Shown one piece after another: positions 14,647 through 24,064 of a stretch of DNA of 64,000 nt (within the stretch, counting starts at the first letter, position 1; each line of letters opens with the position of its first letter). The notes below the pieces were generated by a model that worked only from the letters and a program-made list of their open reading frames with translations, made no database searches and was not told the DNA's origin. A program made the position numbers and the translations under genes. The stretch comes from Nocardioidaceae bacterium (GTDB lineage: Bacteria > Actinomycetota > Actinomycetes > Propionibacteriales > Nocardioidaceae), in assembly GCA_030655315.1 (NCBI GenBank), contig JAURVT010000022.1, positions 35,140 to 99,139 of the forward strand. The letters are read 5' to 3'.

Positions 14647-15606
14647 GTGTTCGTCGCGCGCGGAGGACGTCACGAGCTGACCAACGTGATCCTCACGTCC
14701 GACGAGGTGCGCGAGCTGGTGGAGCGGATGCTCAAGTCCAGCGGCCGCCGCCTCGACGTCTCGCAGCCGTTCGTCGACGCGACGCTCCCCGGCGGCCACC
14801 GTCTGCACGTGGTGCTGGAAGGGATCAGTCGCGGGTTCGCCGCGGTGAACGTCCGCAAGTTCGTCGCGCGGGCCCACGGCCTGGACGACCTCGTCGAGCT
14901 GGGTTCCCTGTCGCCCCACGCCGCGGCCTTCCTGCACGCGTCGGTCGTCGCCGGGCTGAACGTCGTGGTCTCCGGAGGGACGCAGGCTGGAAAGACGACC
15001 CTGTTGAACTGCCTCGCGGCGTCGATCCCCGGCCACGAGCGGATCGTCTCGGCCGAGGAGGTCTACGAGCTGCGCTTCGGCCACCCCGACTGGGTCGCGC
15101 TGCAGACGCGACAGGCCGGTCTGGAGGGCACCGGCGAGATCCCGCTCCGCACGCTCGTCAAGGAGTCCCTGCGGATGAGGCCGTCGCGGGTGATCGTGGG
15201 CGAGGTGCGGTCGGCCGAGTGCCTCGACCTGCTGCTCGCGCTCAACGCCGGGCTGCCCGGGATGGCCAGCATCCACGCGAACTCCGCGCGACAGGCGCTG
15301 GTCAAGATGTGCACGCTGCCGCTGCTGGCGGGAGAGAACATCGGCTCGCGGTTCGTCGTGCCGACGGTCGCCGCGTCGGTCGACCTGGTCGTGCACGCCG
15401 CCATGGACGCCCGCGGTCACCGGTCGGTGCGCGAGGTCGCCAGCGTCACCGGCCGCGTCGAGAACGACCTGATCGAGACCGAGTCGGTGTTCGTGAGCCG
15501 GGACGGCGATCTCGTCCGCGGCGCCGGGGTGCCGGTGCGGCGCGACCGGTTCGACCAGGCGGGGATCGACCTCGACCGGTTGCTCGCCGCCGAGGTCGCA
15601 CGATGA
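14647..15606 (+). CDS. tadA: 3' part of Tad pilus ATPase TadA/CpaF, N-terminus cut off by the element
   Basis: The frame encodes 319 residues of the secretion ATPase that powers Flp/Tad pilus assembly. Walker A (G-G-T-Q-A-G-K-T-T) is at about 110, Walker B near V-I-V-G-E-V-R, and the His box at A-S-I-H-A-N. It starts abruptly at R-V-F-V-A-R-G-G-R-H-E-L-T, a motif that lies well inside full-length TadA (usually 400 or more residues), and no ribosome site precedes GTG 14647. The gene is thus probably split by the inserted element. It overlaps tadB by 4 nt. Whether a truncated protein is made is unknown. Confidence 0.85.
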   Translation: MFVARGGRHELTNVILTSDEVRELVERMLKSSGRRLDVSQPFVDATLPGGHRLHVVLEGISRGFAAVNVRKFVARAHGLDDLVELGSLSPHAAAFLHASVVAGLNVVVSGGTQAGKTTLLNCLAASIPGHERIVSAEEVYELRFGHPDWVALQTRQAGLEGTGEIPLRTLVKESLRMRPSRVIVGEVRSAECLDLLLALNAGLPGMASIHANSARQALVKMCTLPLLAGENIGSRFVVPTVAASVDLVVHAAMDARGHRSVREVASVTGRVENDLIETESVFVSRDGDLVRGAGVPVRRDRFDQAGIDLDRLLAAEVAR

Positions 15607-16466
15607 CGACCTTGCTCGGGCTGGGGCTCGGTCTCGGGCTGGCGATGATCTGGCTGGCCCTCACCGACACCGCCGAGAAGCAGCCGAGGCGGCCGCGTCC
15701 ACCCGCGGGTCGCCGGGCCGAGGAGCTGCTGCGCCGCGCCGGCGTCGAGGACGTCAGCCCGATCGCGCTGGCGACCATGTCGGCGGTCGGGTTCGTCGTG
15801 GCCACGATCGTCATGCTCGTGGTGTCCCGCACGCTCCCGGTCGCACTCGTCTTCGCCCTGATGGCGGCCTGGCTCCCCGTCGCCGTGCTGCGGGGACGGG
15901 CCCAGCGCCGCGCGCGCGAGCTCGCCGAGTGCTGGCCCGAGGCCGTCGACAACCTCGCGTCCGCGGTGCGGGCCGGGCTGTCGCTGCCCGAGGCGCTCGG
16001 ACAGCTCGGCGAGCGCGGACCGGAGCCGCTGCGCGACGCGTTCACCCGGTTCGGCCGCGACTACCAGGCCTCGGGCCGGTTCGCGGAGTCCCTCGACGCC
16101 CTGAAGACCCGCCTCGCCGACCCCGTCGGCGACCGCGTGGTCGAGGCGCTGCGCATCGCGCGCGACGTCGGCGGCGGCGATCTCGGGCGGATGCTGCGGG
16201 CCCTGTCGGGGTTCCTGCGCGACGACGCCCGCACCCGCGGCGAGCTCGAGTCGCGTCAGGCCTGGACCGTCAACGGCGCCCGGCTCGCGGTCGCCGCACC
16301 GTGGATCGTCCTGCTGATGATGTCGCTCCAGCCGGACGTGGTCACCCGGTTCGCCTCGGGCACCGGCCTCGTCGTGCTCGTCGGCGGTGCCGGCACCTGC
16401 GTCGTGGCCTACCGCCTGATGATGCGGATCGGTCGCCTGCCCGACGAGCGACGGATCCTCGCATGA
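15603..16466 (+). CDS. tadB: Tad pilus inner-membrane platform protein TadB
   Basis: A 287-residue protein with N-terminal hydrophobic segments (about 3-20, 60-95), a cytoplasmic T2SSF/GspF-like domain (W-P-E-A-V-D-N-L-A-S-A-V-R-A-G-L-S-L-P-E-A at about 115-135, with G-G-G-D-L-G-R-M-L later) and two C-terminal membrane helices (about 225-270). TadB with TadC forms the platform through which the ATPase drives pilin polymerisation. The start ATG overlaps the tadA stop and its stop overlaps tadC. Confidence 0.88.
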   Translation: MTTLLGLGLGLGLAMIWLALTDTAEKQPRRPRPPAGRRAEELLRRAGVEDVSPIALATMSAVGFVVATIVMLVVSRTLPVALVFALMAAWLPVAVLRGRAQRRARELAECWPEAVDNLASAVRAGLSLPEALGQLGERGPEPLRDAFTRFGRDYQASGRFAESLDALKTRLADPVGDRVVEALRIARDVGGGDLGRMLRALSGFLRDDARTRGELESRQAWTVNGARLAVAAPWIVLLMMSLQPDVVTRFASGTGLVVLVGGAGTCVVAYRLMMRIGRLPDERRILA

Positions 16467-17407
16467 GCCCGGCGGTCAGCGGCGCGCTGCTCGGGCTCGG
16501 ACTGTCCGGGGGCCTCTGGCTCGTGGTGGCCACTCTCGTCCGTGCGCGGCGGCCCAGCCTCGACGACCGTCTCGTCCCCTACCTGCGCGACGTGCCGCAG
16601 GTCGCCGAGCGGTCGGGTGGTGCCTCGGCGTCGTCCCTGCTGCCGGCGTCGGCCTGGTGGTCGGTGTTCGGGCCGTCGGTGCGTCGCGCCGCCGTGGGCG
16701 TCGAGCAGGTGCTCGGCGGCGGCGCCAGCATCAGGCGGCGCCAGCGCCGGCTCGGCGTTCCCGAGTCGGTGGAGGCGTTCCGCGTCGAGCAGGTGCTCTG
16801 GGGCGCCGGGGCCTTCGCGGCCACCGCGGCGGCGGTCCTCCTGTGGTCGCTGGCCAACCCGGTCGGACCGCTGCCCGGTCTGCTGCTGTGCGTCGTGGCG
16901 GCCGTCGCCGGCGTCCTGCTCCGCGACCAGGCCCTCACCCGTGCCGTCCGCGACCGGGAGCGCCGGATGATCGAGGAGCTCCCGACGGTGGCCGACCTGC
17001 TGGCCCTCGCCGTCGCCGCCGGCGAGGGGCCCGTGGCCGCGCTCGAGCGGGTCGTCGCCGCCAGCCACGGCGAGATGGCACGCGAGCTGCGTCGCGTGCT
17101 CGCGGCGATCCGCACCGGGACCCCGATGACCCAGGCCTTCGACGACCTCGCCGCCCGCACGGGGCTCGCCAGCCTGTCGCGTTTCGCCGAGGGCCTCGCG
17201 GTCGCCGTCGAGCGCGGCACGCCGCTCGTCGACGTGCTGCACGCCCAGGCCGCCGACGTCCGTGAGGCCAGCCGCCGAGAGCTGATCGAGGCCGGCGCGC
17301 GCAAGGAGGTCGCCATGATGGTCCCGGTGGTGTTCCTGCTCCTCCCCGTCACCGTGGTCTTCGCCTTCTACCCCGGCCTCGTCGGCCTCGACCTGACCAC
17401 GCGCTGA
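16463..17407 (+). CDS. tadC: Tad pilus inner-membrane platform protein TadC
   Basis: A 314-residue protein with an N-terminal membrane helix (2-25), a central hydrophobic pair (about 110-155) and a C-terminal T2SSF-like domain: E-E-L-P-T-V-A-D-L-L-A-L-A-V-A-A-G-E, then helices ending with the typical R-K-E-V-A-M-M-V-P-V-V-F-L-L-L-P and a last membrane span. This fits TadC in actinobacterial Tad loci. The ATG overlaps the tadB stop. Confidence 0.88.
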   Translation: MSPAVSGALLGLGLSGGLWLVVATLVRARRPSLDDRLVPYLRDVPQVAERSGGASASSLLPASAWWSVFGPSVRRAAVGVEQVLGGGASIRRRQRRLGVPESVEAFRVEQVLWGAGAFAATAAAVLLWSLANPVGPLPGLLLCVVAAVAGVLLRDQALTRAVRDRERRMIEELPTVADLLALAVAAGEGPVAALERVVAASHGEMARELRRVLAAIRTGTPMTQAFDDLAARTGLASLSRFAEGLAVAVERGTPLVDVLHAQAADVREASRRELIEAGARKEVAMMVPVVFLLLPVTVVFAFYPGLVGLDLTTR

Positions 17408-17441
17408 GCGATGTCCGTCCATCACCGATCAAGGAGTCGTC

Positions 17442-17618
17442 ATGAATCTTCGCCACCTGTTGCACGCCGGACGTGGTGTCCGCGACGAGCGGGGCGACGT
17501 GCCCGGCTGGGTGATGATCACCGTGATGTCGGCCGGACTGGTGGCGCTGCTGACGGCGTTCGCGGGGCCGCAGCTGAGGGCGATGCTGGAGTCGGCGCTG
17601 TCCTCCGTCGGCGGCTGA
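17442..17618 (+). CDS. Flp-type pilin precursor (small)
   Basis: A 58-residue protein with AAGGAG 7 nt before the ATG. After a short basic N-terminus comes D-E-R-G-D-V-P-G-W, then one hydrophobic helix (V-M-I-T-V-M-S-A-G-L-V-A-L-L-T-A-F) and a short tail. Size, position between tadC and TadE genes, and one conserved helix support a Flp-like pilin or DUF4244-type protein. The prepilin peptidase expected to process it is not in the window. The next frame overlaps its stop. Confidence 0.7.
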   Translation: MNLRHLLHAGRGVRDERGDVPGWVMITVMSAGLVALLTAFAGPQLRAMLESALSSVGG

Positions 17619-17995
17619 GCCACCGCGACGACGGAGCCGCCGTCGTCGACTTCTGCCTCGTGATGGTGGTCCTCGTGCCGCTGGTGCTGGGGATCATGCA
17701 GGTGGCGCTCGTGCTGCACGTGCGCAACACGATGACCGCCGCGGCGTCGTCGGGCGCGCGGCTGGCGGCCACGTTCGACGCCGGGCCGGAGCAGGGGGCC
17801 GAGCGCACCCGCGACCTGATCGACCAGGGTCTCGCCGCCCGGTACGCCGGCGACGTGACGGCGCGGCCGACGAGGGTCGACGGCCTGGCGGGCACGGTCG
17901 TGGTGGCGCGCGCGGAGGTGCCGGCGCTGGGTCTGCTCGGCCCGGGGATCGCCCTCGAGGTCGAGGGCCACGCGGTCGAGGAGGAGCTCCCGTGA
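17615..17995 (+). CDS. TadE-like pseudopilin with unusual start
   Basis: About 126 residues. The typical TadE N-terminus D-D-G-A-A-V-V-D-F is followed by a hydrophobic helix (L-V-M-V-V-L-V-P-L-V-L-G-I) and V-R-N-T-M-T-A-A-A-S-S-G-A-R. No ATG, GTG or TTG lies in frame close upstream; the nearest plausible start is CTG 17615, whose last two bases begin the pilin TGA (CTGA). The only ATG in frame (17411) would make the gene overlap the whole pilin gene. Translation is probably coupled to the pilin gene. Minor pseudopilin function is inferred from family. Confidence 0.7.
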   Translation: MSHRDDGAAVVDFCLVMVVLVPLVLGIMQVALVLHVRNTMTAAASSGARLAATFDAGPEQGAERTRDLIDQGLAARYAGDVTARPTRVDGLAGTVVVARAEVPALGLLGPGIALEVEGHAVEEELP

Positions 17996-18432
17996 GGCGG
18001 CGCGACGAGCGGGGGAGCGCGATCGTGGAGGTCACCTGGCTCGCGCTGATCCTGATGGTGCCGCTGGTGTACCTGCTCCTGTCGGTGTTCGACCTGCAGC
18101 GGGCGTCGTACGGGGTGAGCGCGGCGAGCCGGGCAGCGGGACGCGCCTTCGTGCTGGCACCGGACCAGCGGACGGCCCAGGCGCGCGCCCAGCACGCCGC
18201 AGAGGTCGCCATGCGCGACCAGGGCCTGGACCTGGAGCAAGCGCAGGTGCAGGTCAGCTGCCGGCCGGACCCGGCCCGGTGCCTGGCGCCGGGGGCGGTC
18301 GTGACGGTGCTGGTGCGTGCCCGGCAGCCGCTGCCGCTGGTGCCGTCGTTCCTCGGCTCGGGCCGGCCCGAGGTGCGGGTGCAGTCCACCCACGTCGAGC
18401 CGTACGGGACCTTCCGCGAGGACCGCACGTGA
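17992..18432 (+). CDS. TadE-family pilus assembly protein (second)
   Basis: A 146-residue protein starting at GTG overlapping the upstream stop. R-D-E-R-G-S-A-I-V-E-V-T-W is the TadE prepilin-like motif with its conserved Glu, followed by a membrane helix (about 15-35) and a periplasmic part with A-S-Y-G-V-S-A-A-S-R-A-A-G-R. Two Cys residues (S-C-R-P-D-P-A-R-C) may form a disulphide. It is coupled with the next gene. Confidence 0.8.
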   Translation: MRRRDERGSAIVEVTWLALILMVPLVYLLLSVFDLQRASYGVSAASRAAGRAFVLAPDQRTAQARAQHAAEVAMRDQGLDLEQAQVQVSCRPDPARCLAPGAVVTVLVRARQPLPLVPSFLGSGRPEVRVQSTHVEPYGTFREDRT

Positions 18433-18851
18433 GGGGCGAGCGGGGGTCGGTGACCCCGATGATCATCGGGTTCTTCCTGGTGGTGGGTCTCCTGGCCGCG
18501 GTGGTGGTGAACGCCTCGGCGGCGTTCCTGACCCGCCAGGAGCTCGACAACCTCGCCGACGGCGCGGCGCTCGCCGCGGCCGACGGGGTGCAGGGCGAGC
18601 AGGTCTACGAGGGCGGCCTGGGCGAGAACGCGGCGGTCGACGCGGTCGCGGCCCGGCGCTACGTCGCGGACTACCTGGCCGACACCGGAGCCGTCGCCGA
18701 CCACCCCGACCTGCGCTGGCAGGTGAGCCCCGACGGCGACGCGGTCCGGGTCCGCCTGGCGGCCACGATCGAGCTGCCCCTGGGCCCGCCGGGCTGGGGC
18801 GACCGCACGCGCGTCACGGGCGAGGCCGCGGTGCTCCTCCGGGTGCGCTGA
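18429..18851 (+). CDS. TadG-like / Rv3654c-type pilus-associated protein
   Basis: A 140-residue protein starting at a GTG overlapping the upstream stop. R-G-S-V-T-P-M-I-I-G-F-F begins a single membrane helix, followed by F-L-T-R-Q-E-L-D-N-L-A-D-G-A-A-L-A-A-A-D-G, the typical helical segment of TadG/Rv3654c-like proteins. The remaining part is a small beta-rich extracytoplasmic region. It is the last gene of the Tad operon. Confidence 0.8.
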   Translation: MRGERGSVTPMIIGFFLVVGLLAAVVVNASAAFLTRQELDNLADGAALAAADGVQGEQVYEGGLGENAAVDAVAARRYVADYLADTGAVADHPDLRWQVSPDGDAVRVRLAATIELPLGPPGWGDRTRVTGEAAVLLRVR

Positions 18852-18908
18852 GCTCCTTCTCAGCGCGGCACCCGAGGCGTACGTTGAGTCAGCGCCTTGG
18901 AGGCACCC

Positions 18909-19856
18909 ATGCACGTCCGTCCTGCTCTCACCCTCGCCGCCGGGGTGGTCGCGATCTCGGCGCTCGTGGCCGCTCCCGCTCACGCCGCCGACGTCCCGAC
19001 CTGCCAGGGACGAGCGGCGACGATCGTCTCGACCCCGGGCCAGGAGTCCGTGCTGGGCACGGACGGGCCTGACGTGATCGTGGCGACCGGGGCCCGGGAC
19101 CTGCAGGGTCTCGGCGGCGACGACCGGATCTGCGTCGACCAGGCGTACTACCTGATCGGCGGACCCGGTCGGGACCGCCTGACCTCGACCGCGCAGGTCT
19201 ACTACACCTCGGGTGGCGACGGCGCGGACGTCATCACGATCGGCGGCTCCAGCGACTACGTCAACGGCGACGCCGGCAACGACGTCGTGCGGGTGGCCAC
19301 CACGAACGCCACCTACGGGGGCCCGGGCAACGACCTGCTCACCGGCACCGGCGGCGGGACGCTGTTCGGCGACGAGGGCTTCGACGTCGTCGCCGGCACC
19401 CGCGACTCCCAGGTGACGATGTCCGACGCTGAGGGCCCCGACCTCTACTACGGCGCCGGCAACCCCCAGAACGTCGTGAGCTTCGGCCACTCGCCCGTCC
19501 CGGTGCGGGTGGACCTGCGCCGCGGCCGCGCCTCGGGCTCGGGCACCGACCATCTCGTCCGGGTGCGCTCGATCGGGGGCAGCAGCCACCCGGACGTGAT
19601 GGTCGGCGACGCGCACGACAACCGCTTCTACGGGATCGTCTACTTCTACCGCGTCCCCGGCGACCCGCAGGCGGTCGGCGCCGACGTCATCCGCGCCGGC
19701 GGCGGCGACGACCGGATCGACGCGATCGGCATCGGCACCGTCGCGTTCGGCCAGAGCGGCGACGACACCATCCGCACCGACGCGCTCGCCGACGGCGGCC
19801 GCGGCGCCGACGACTGCACGGCGACCACCGTGGTGCGCTGCGAGGGAACGCCCTAG
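18909..19856 (+). CDS. Secreted RTX-like (calcium-binding repeat) protein
   Basis: A 315-residue protein with GGAGG 7 nt before the ATG. The first 27 residues are a signal peptide ending A-H-A-A-D. From residue 50 onward there are many G-G-x-G-x-D-like turns (GLGGDDRI, GGPGRDRL, GGDGADVI, GDAGNDVV, GGPGNDLL, GGGGDDRID), the pattern of a parallel beta-roll that binds calcium. A Cys pair near the N-terminus and another at the C-terminus may cap the fold. No enzymatic domain is visible. It is likely a cell-surface or secreted structural protein. It ends within a CTAG shared with the convergent stop. Confidence 0.8.
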   Translation: MHVRPALTLAAGVVAISALVAAPAHAADVPTCQGRAATIVSTPGQESVLGTDGPDVIVATGARDLQGLGGDDRICVDQAYYLIGGPGRDRLTSTAQVYYTSGGDGADVITIGGSSDYVNGDAGNDVVRVATTNATYGGPGNDLLTGTGGGTLFGDEGFDVVAGTRDSQVTMSDAEGPDLYYGAGNPQNVVSFGHSPVPVRVDLRRGRASGSGTDHLVRVRSIGGSSHPDVMVGDAHDNRFYGIVYFYRVPGDPQAVGADVIRAGGGDDRIDAIGIGTVAFGQSGDDTIRTDALADGGRGADDCTATTVVRCEGTP

Positions 19857-20551
19857 CCCAGGTAGCGCGTCGGGAGCGGGGTGCTCGTGACGCCGCCTTC
19901 GCCCCGCTCGACGCGGTGGGCGCGGGCGGCGGGCCGGGACGAGACGACCTCGTCGAGCACGCCGTCGGTGAAGAGCAGCGCCGCGCCGTCGTCAGCCGCG
20001 TGGCCTTCGCCGAACCCGTCGGCGACCGCGGCCTCGTAGGCCGGACGACGACGCTCCTCGCCGTCGTAGTGCGGACAGGCCGTGCCGGGAAGCAGCCCGA
20101 GGCCGTCGTCCAGCGGGGCGAGATCGGGGCTCCAGGAGTCGGTGATCGAGCCCTCGAACCAGCAGTTCATGCCGGCGCTCACCCCGGCCATGACGACGCC
20201 GGCCTCCCACGCCTCGCGCAGCACGACGTCGAGGCCGTGCAGGCGCCACAGCGCCAGCAGGTTGAGGGTGCTGCCGCCACCGACGTAGACCACGTCCTGC
20301 GCGGTGACGAGGGCGCGCAGGTCGCGGACCTCGCGGCCGAACAGCCGCAGGACCGACGTCTCGGCGCGCCCGGCGAAGGCCGTCTCGAAGCCGTCGACGT
20401 ACGACTGCGCGTCGCCGCTCGCGGTGGGCACGAAGCACACCCGGGGCGTCCGGCCGTGCGGGACGAGGGAGAGGCAGAAGTCGTCGAGCAGCGGGTTGTC
20501 GGGCTCCATCGAGAAGCCGCCGCCGCCGAGGGTGAGCACGCGGGACGTCAT
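19853..20551 (-). CDS. Peptidase E (S51 family) dipeptidase-like protein
   Basis: A 232-residue protein. It starts T-L-G-G-G-G-F-S-M, then C-F-V-P-T-A-S-G-D and V-Y-V-G-G-G-S-T-L-N-L-L, and has the nucleophile elbow G-V-S-A-G-M-N-C-W-F at about 120. A His follows in C-P-H-Y-D. These are the landmarks of S51 aspartyl dipeptidases, cytoplasmic enzymes that hydrolyse Asp-X dipeptides. ATG 20551 gives the usual family length. Confidence 0.85.
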   Translation of the reverse strand: MTSRVLTLGGGGFSMEPDNPLLDDFCLSLVPHGRTPRVCFVPTASGDAQSYVDGFETAFAGRAETSVLRLFGREVRDLRALVTAQDVVYVGGGSTLNLLALWRLHGLDVVLREAWEAGVVMAGVSAGMNCWFEGSITDSWSPDLAPLDDGLGLLPGTACPHYDGEERRRPAYEAAVADGFGEGHAADDGAALLFTDGVLDEVVSSRPAARAHRVERGEGGVTSTPLPTRYLG

Positions 20552-20619
20552 GGGAGGACCCTCGCAGAGTTCACCTGCCTGCGGCGACCCGTTCACGCCG
20601 GGTGGGAAAGCAGGGGAGC

Positions 20620-21675
20620 ATGCGCCTCCTCGCCGCCGCCCTCGGCCTCGCCCTGGTCCCGCTCCTCGCCCCGTCGGCCACGGCCGACGCCGCACCGCGC
20701 CCACGGACCATCGACGTCCGGGTCGGCACCTACAACGTCTGCGGGCACGGCTGCCTGCCGACGAGGGCGATCTGCGAGGCGACGATCGGCCGCGACTGCG
20801 CGACGAAGCTGCGTCCGTGGGCCGAGGGACGGGCCGCGGCCGTCGCGAGGCGGGTCGACCACCGGCGCGTCGGCGTCGTGGCCACCCAGGAGATCGGCAA
20901 CAACCCGACGCCGACGCAGACCGGGGTGGACGTCGAGTCGTTCCGTGCCCCGCTCACGCGGGCGATGGAGCGCCGGGGGTATGCCGAGGCGCCGGCCGAC
21001 TACGCCGGGACGCGGCACCCCATCGAGGGGTACCCGCTCAGGTCCGGCGCAGGCCGCTACACGTACTACGACGCGCAGCGGTACAGCCACCGGGACGGGC
21101 GCGGTCGCGACCTGCCGCACGACCTGCTCTGGCTGCCCGACTCCACCGAGATCTACGGCAAGACCATGACGTGGAACGTCCTACGTGAGCGCCGCGGCGG
21201 TGCGCGCTTCGTCGTGGTCGACCTGCACCTGGAGTTCCGGAGGAACGGCGCGACGGACCCCAACGGCTGGACCAGGGACTGGGACCGGGTGCGGTACCTG
21301 GACGCCGCCCGGACCGTCGCCCACCTGACGAAGGTCGAGCCCGCCACCCGCGACCTGCCGATCGTGTTCGCCGGTGACATGAACTCCGCGTCCGCGGCCG
21401 ACGGCGCCAGCGCCCTCGACGCGTTCGCCGACGCGGGCTTCGTCGACGCCGAGGCCGTCGCGCGACGTCATCGCCACCGCGAGCTCGCGTCGTTCAACGG
21501 CGGGAGGATCCCGCTGCCCGAGGGCGGCAAGATCGACCACGTGCTCGTGGCGCGAGGGACGACGGTCCGCTCGTGGTCCCTGGTGCCCGAGACGCGACGC
21601 ACGTCGGGCGACCCGCGCGACCTGCTCGACTCCGACCACCACCTCGTCCACGCCGACGTGAGGCTGCGTCGGTAG
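20620..21675 (+). CDS. Secreted endonuclease/exonuclease/phosphatase-fold protein
   Basis: A 351-residue protein with a signal peptide (about 1-27). The EEP fold is shown by V-G-T-Y-N-V-C at the first strand, catalytic Glu in [23 protein letters not shown] (Asp/Asn) and the terminal S-D-H-H-L-V with the catalytic His. Enzymes of this fold cleave nucleic acids or phosphodiesters; the substrate is not evident. Four Cys residues in the first part may form disulphides. It probably acts outside the cell. Confidence 0.85.
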   Translation: MRLLAAALGLALVPLLAPSATADAAPRPRTIDVRVGTYNVCGHGCLPTRAICEATIGRDCATKLRPWAEGRAAAVARRVDHRRVGVVATQEIGNNPTPTQTGVDVESFRAPLTRAMERRGYAEAPADYAGTRHPIEGYPLRSGAGRYTYYDAQRYSHRDGRGRDLPHDLLWLPDSTEIYGKTMTWNVLRERRGGARFVVVDLHLEFRRNGATDPNGWTRDWDRVRYLDAARTVAHLTKVEPATRDLPIVFAGDMNSASAADGASALDAFADAGFVDAEAVARRHRHRELASFNGGRIPLPEGGKIDHVLVARGTTVRSWSLVPETRRTSGDPRDLLDSDHHLVHADVRLRR

Positions 21676-21695
21676 ATCGCGGTAGCCTCGAACAC

Positions 21696-22820
21696 GTGGC
21701 TACCGACTATCCCGAGCAGATCCAGAAGCTCGACGCGACCCTGACGTCCATCGAGAAGGTGCTCGACCTGGACGCCAAGCGCCGCGAGGTCGCCGATCTC
21801 CAGGAGCAGGTCGCGGCCCCCGACCTGTGGGACGACCAGGCCAACGCCCAGCGCGTCACCGCGAGGCTGTCCAGCGTCCAGTCCGAGATCGAGCGGGTCA
21901 CGGGCCTGCGCTCGCGCATCGAGGACCTCGAGGTGCTCGTCGAGCTCGGCCAGGAGGGCGACGGCGACCCGACGTCGATGGCCGAGGCCGACACCGAGCT
22001 GGCGCGGCTGCAGAAGCAGATGGAGTCGCTCGAGGTCCGCACCCTGCTGTCGGGGGAGTACGACGAGCGCGAGGCCCTCGTCACGATCCGCTCGGGCGCC
22101 GGCGGCGTCGACGCCGCCGACTTCGCCGAGATGCTGCTGCGCATGTACGGGCGCTGGGCCGAGCGCCACAAGTACCCCGTCGAGGTCTACGACACCTCCT
22201 ACGCCGAGGAGGCCGGCATCAAGTCGACCACCTTCGCGGTCAAGGCCCCCTACGCCTACGGCACGCTGTCGGTCGAGGGCGGCACCCACCGCCTCGTGCG
22301 GATCTCGCCGTTCGACAACCAGGGCCGCCGCCAGACGTCGTTCGCCGCCGTCGAGGTGGTGCCGGTGCTCGAGCAGACCGACGAGATCGACCTCCCCGAC
22401 GAGGAGGTGCGCGTCGACGTCTACCGCTCGTCGGGCCCCGGTGGCCAGAGCGTCAACACCACGGACTCGGCGGTGCGGCTCACGCACATCCCCACCGGCA
22501 CGGTGGTCAGCTGCCAGAACGAGAAGAGCCAGCTGCAGAACAAGGCCAGCGCGATGGTGATCCTCAAGGCCAAGCTGCTGGCGCTCAAGAAGGCCGAGGA
22601 GCGCGCCCACCTGGACGAGCTGCGCGGCGAGGCCGGCGGCAACGCCAACTGGGGCGACCAGATGCGCAGCTACGTGCTCAACCCGTATCAGATGGTCAAG
22701 GACCTGCGCACCGAGCAGGAGTCCGGCAACACCCAGGCCGTGCTCGACGGCGAGATCGACGACTTCATCGAGGCCGGCATCCGCTGGCGTCGCGGCGTCG
22801 ACGTCACGCCCGCGTCCTGA
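21696..22820 (+). CDS. prfB: Peptide chain release factor 2
   Basis: A 374-residue protein that terminates translation at UGA and UAA. The stop-codon tripeptide S-P-F is visible in R-I-S-P-F-D-N-Q-G and the catalytic motif in G-P-G-G-Q-S-V-N. The N-terminal coiled domain covers residues 1-110. The whole gene is one frame from GTG 21696; there is no internal stop or shift site as in E. coli. It overlaps convergently with the amidase stop by 17 nt. Confidence 0.96.
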   Translation: MATDYPEQIQKLDATLTSIEKVLDLDAKRREVADLQEQVAAPDLWDDQANAQRVTARLSSVQSEIERVTGLRSRIEDLEVLVELGQEGDGDPTSMAEADTELARLQKQMESLEVRTLLSGEYDEREALVTIRSGAGGVDAADFAEMLLRMYGRWAERHKYPVEVYDTSYAEEAGIKSTTFAVKAPYAYGTLSVEGGTHRLVRISPFDNQGRRQTSFAAVEVVPVLEQTDEIDLPDEEVRVDVYRSSGPGGQSVNTTDSAVRLTHIPTGTVVSCQNEKSQLQNKASAMVILKAKLLALKKAEERAHLDELRGEAGGNANWGDQMRSYVLNPYQMVKDLRTEQESGNTQAVLDGEIDDFIEAGIRWRRGVDVTPAS

Positions 22821-24054
22821 GCAAGTCCTCGACGGCGGCGCCGAACCGGTAGAGCCGGTCGTCCCGCCCCGGCGGGGCCATCAGCTGCAGGCCGACGGGC
22901 AGACCGGCGCCGAGCCCCACGGGCACCGACATCGCCGGGACGCCGGCGAGGTTGGCCTCGACCGTCCACCAGTCCGTGCGGGGCGTGGCGAGCGGGTCGT
23001 CGACGCCCACCCGTCCGACGAGCGGCGCGACCAGCGGCACCGTCGGGCTCACCATCACCTCGCAGCGGTCGAAGGCCTCGGCGACGTCGCGCAGGATCTG
23101 CTCGCGCACGGCCAGAGCGTCGCGGTGCTCGGTCGATCCGAGCAGCCGGCGTCCCGTCTCGAGCCGGCTCAGGGCCTCGTCGCCGAGCGGGCCGCGTCCG
23201 CGCCGGGCCGCGTGCGCCTCCAGCACCGGGAGCGCCTCGACGCAGGTGATCGCGTAGTAGACGTCGAGCAGGTCGCCGAACCGCGGCACGTCGACGTGCA
23301 CGACGGACGCCCCCCGCTCGCGCAGCGCGTCGACGCCGGCCTCGAACCGGTCGACGACCTCCGGGGCGTTGCGGCCGCCCGACATCGGGACGACGACGCC
23401 GACGGCCCGGCCCACGAGGCGCTCGCGTGTGCCGATCCGAGCCGCGTGGACGAGGTGACCGTCGTCGAGCCCGGCCATCACCTCGTGCAGCAGGGCGGCG
23501 TCCGCGACCGTGGGCGCCAGCGGACCGACGCGGTCCATCGTGGGTGCGAATTCGACGACGCCGTCGGTGGGCACCGTGCCGGGGGAGGGGGCGACGCCCA
23601 CGACGCCGCAGAACGCGGCGGGCTCCCGGATGGAGCCCCCGGTGTCGGTGCCGACGGCGAGCACGCCGTACGCGGCGACCGCGGCGCCGGACCCGCCGCT
23701 CGAGCCCCCGGCCGTCCGGCGCGGGTCGTGCGGGTTCAGCGTCGCGCCCCAGGCCGAGCTCTCGGTGGACGCCCCCATCGCGAGCTCGTCCAGGTTCGTC
23801 GTGCCGACGACCACCGCGCCCGCGGCCCGCAGCCGGCGCACCACCTCGGCGTCGCGGTCGGCGGGAGGGTCGTCGAAGCGGGTGGCCGAGCCGCACGACC
23901 ACGGCGCACCGCGGACCGCGACGTTGTCCTTCACCGCCACGAGCCGACCCGCCAGCGGGCCGTCGCCGCCCGTGGCGGCCGGGTCGACGTGGACGAACGC
24001 GCGCAGCTCGCCGTCGCGCCCGGAGACGTCCGCGAGCACCTCGTCGAGGGTCAT
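22804..24054 (-). CDS. Amidase (amidase signature family)
   Basis: A 416-residue protein with the complete Ser-cis-Ser-Lys triad: Lys in L-V-A-V-K-D-N, cis-Ser in the glycine/serine-rich T-A-G-G-S-S-G-G-S, and nucleophile Ser in G-T-D-T-G-G-S-I-R. The fold matches GatA-like and other amidases that hydrolyse C-N bonds. The gatC and gatB genes are not adjacent, so a catabolic amidase is more likely than the tRNA enzyme. It follows the asparagine synthetase gene with a 10-nt gap, suggesting an operon. Confidence 0.88.
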   Translation of the reverse strand: MTLDEVLADVSGRDGELRAFVHVDPAATGGDGPLAGRLVAVKDNVAVRGAPWSCGSATRFDDPPADRDAEVVRRLRAAGAVVVGTTNLDELAMGASTESSAWGATLNPHDPRRTAGGSSGGSGAAVAAYGVLAVGTDTGGSIREPAAFCGVVGVAPSPGTVPTDGVVEFAPTMDRVGPLAPTVADAALLHEVMAGLDDGHLVHAARIGTRERLVGRAVGVVVPMSGGRNAPEVVDRFEAGVDALRERGASVVHVDVPRFGDLLDVYYAITCVEALPVLEAHAARRGRGPLGDEALSRLETGRRLLGSTEHRDALAVREQILRDVAEAFDRCEVMVSPTVPLVAPLVGRVGVDDPLATPRTDWWTVEANLAGVPAMSVPVGLGAGLPVGLQLMAPPGRDDRLYRFGAAVEDLLRTRA

Positions 24055-24064
24055 GCGGGTGAGG

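Noticed and set aside
18909..19856. RTX toxin
   Set aside because: Only beta-roll-like repeats and a Sec signal are present; no toxin domain and no type I secretion genes.
21696..21800. Programmed frameshift in prfB
   Set aside because: The frame runs without internal stop from GTG to the end, so no shift is needed.
22804..24054. gatA of the tRNA amidotransferase
   Set aside because: The catalytic triad fits, but gatC and gatB are not adjacent and the neighbour is asnB, so I kept the general amidase name.
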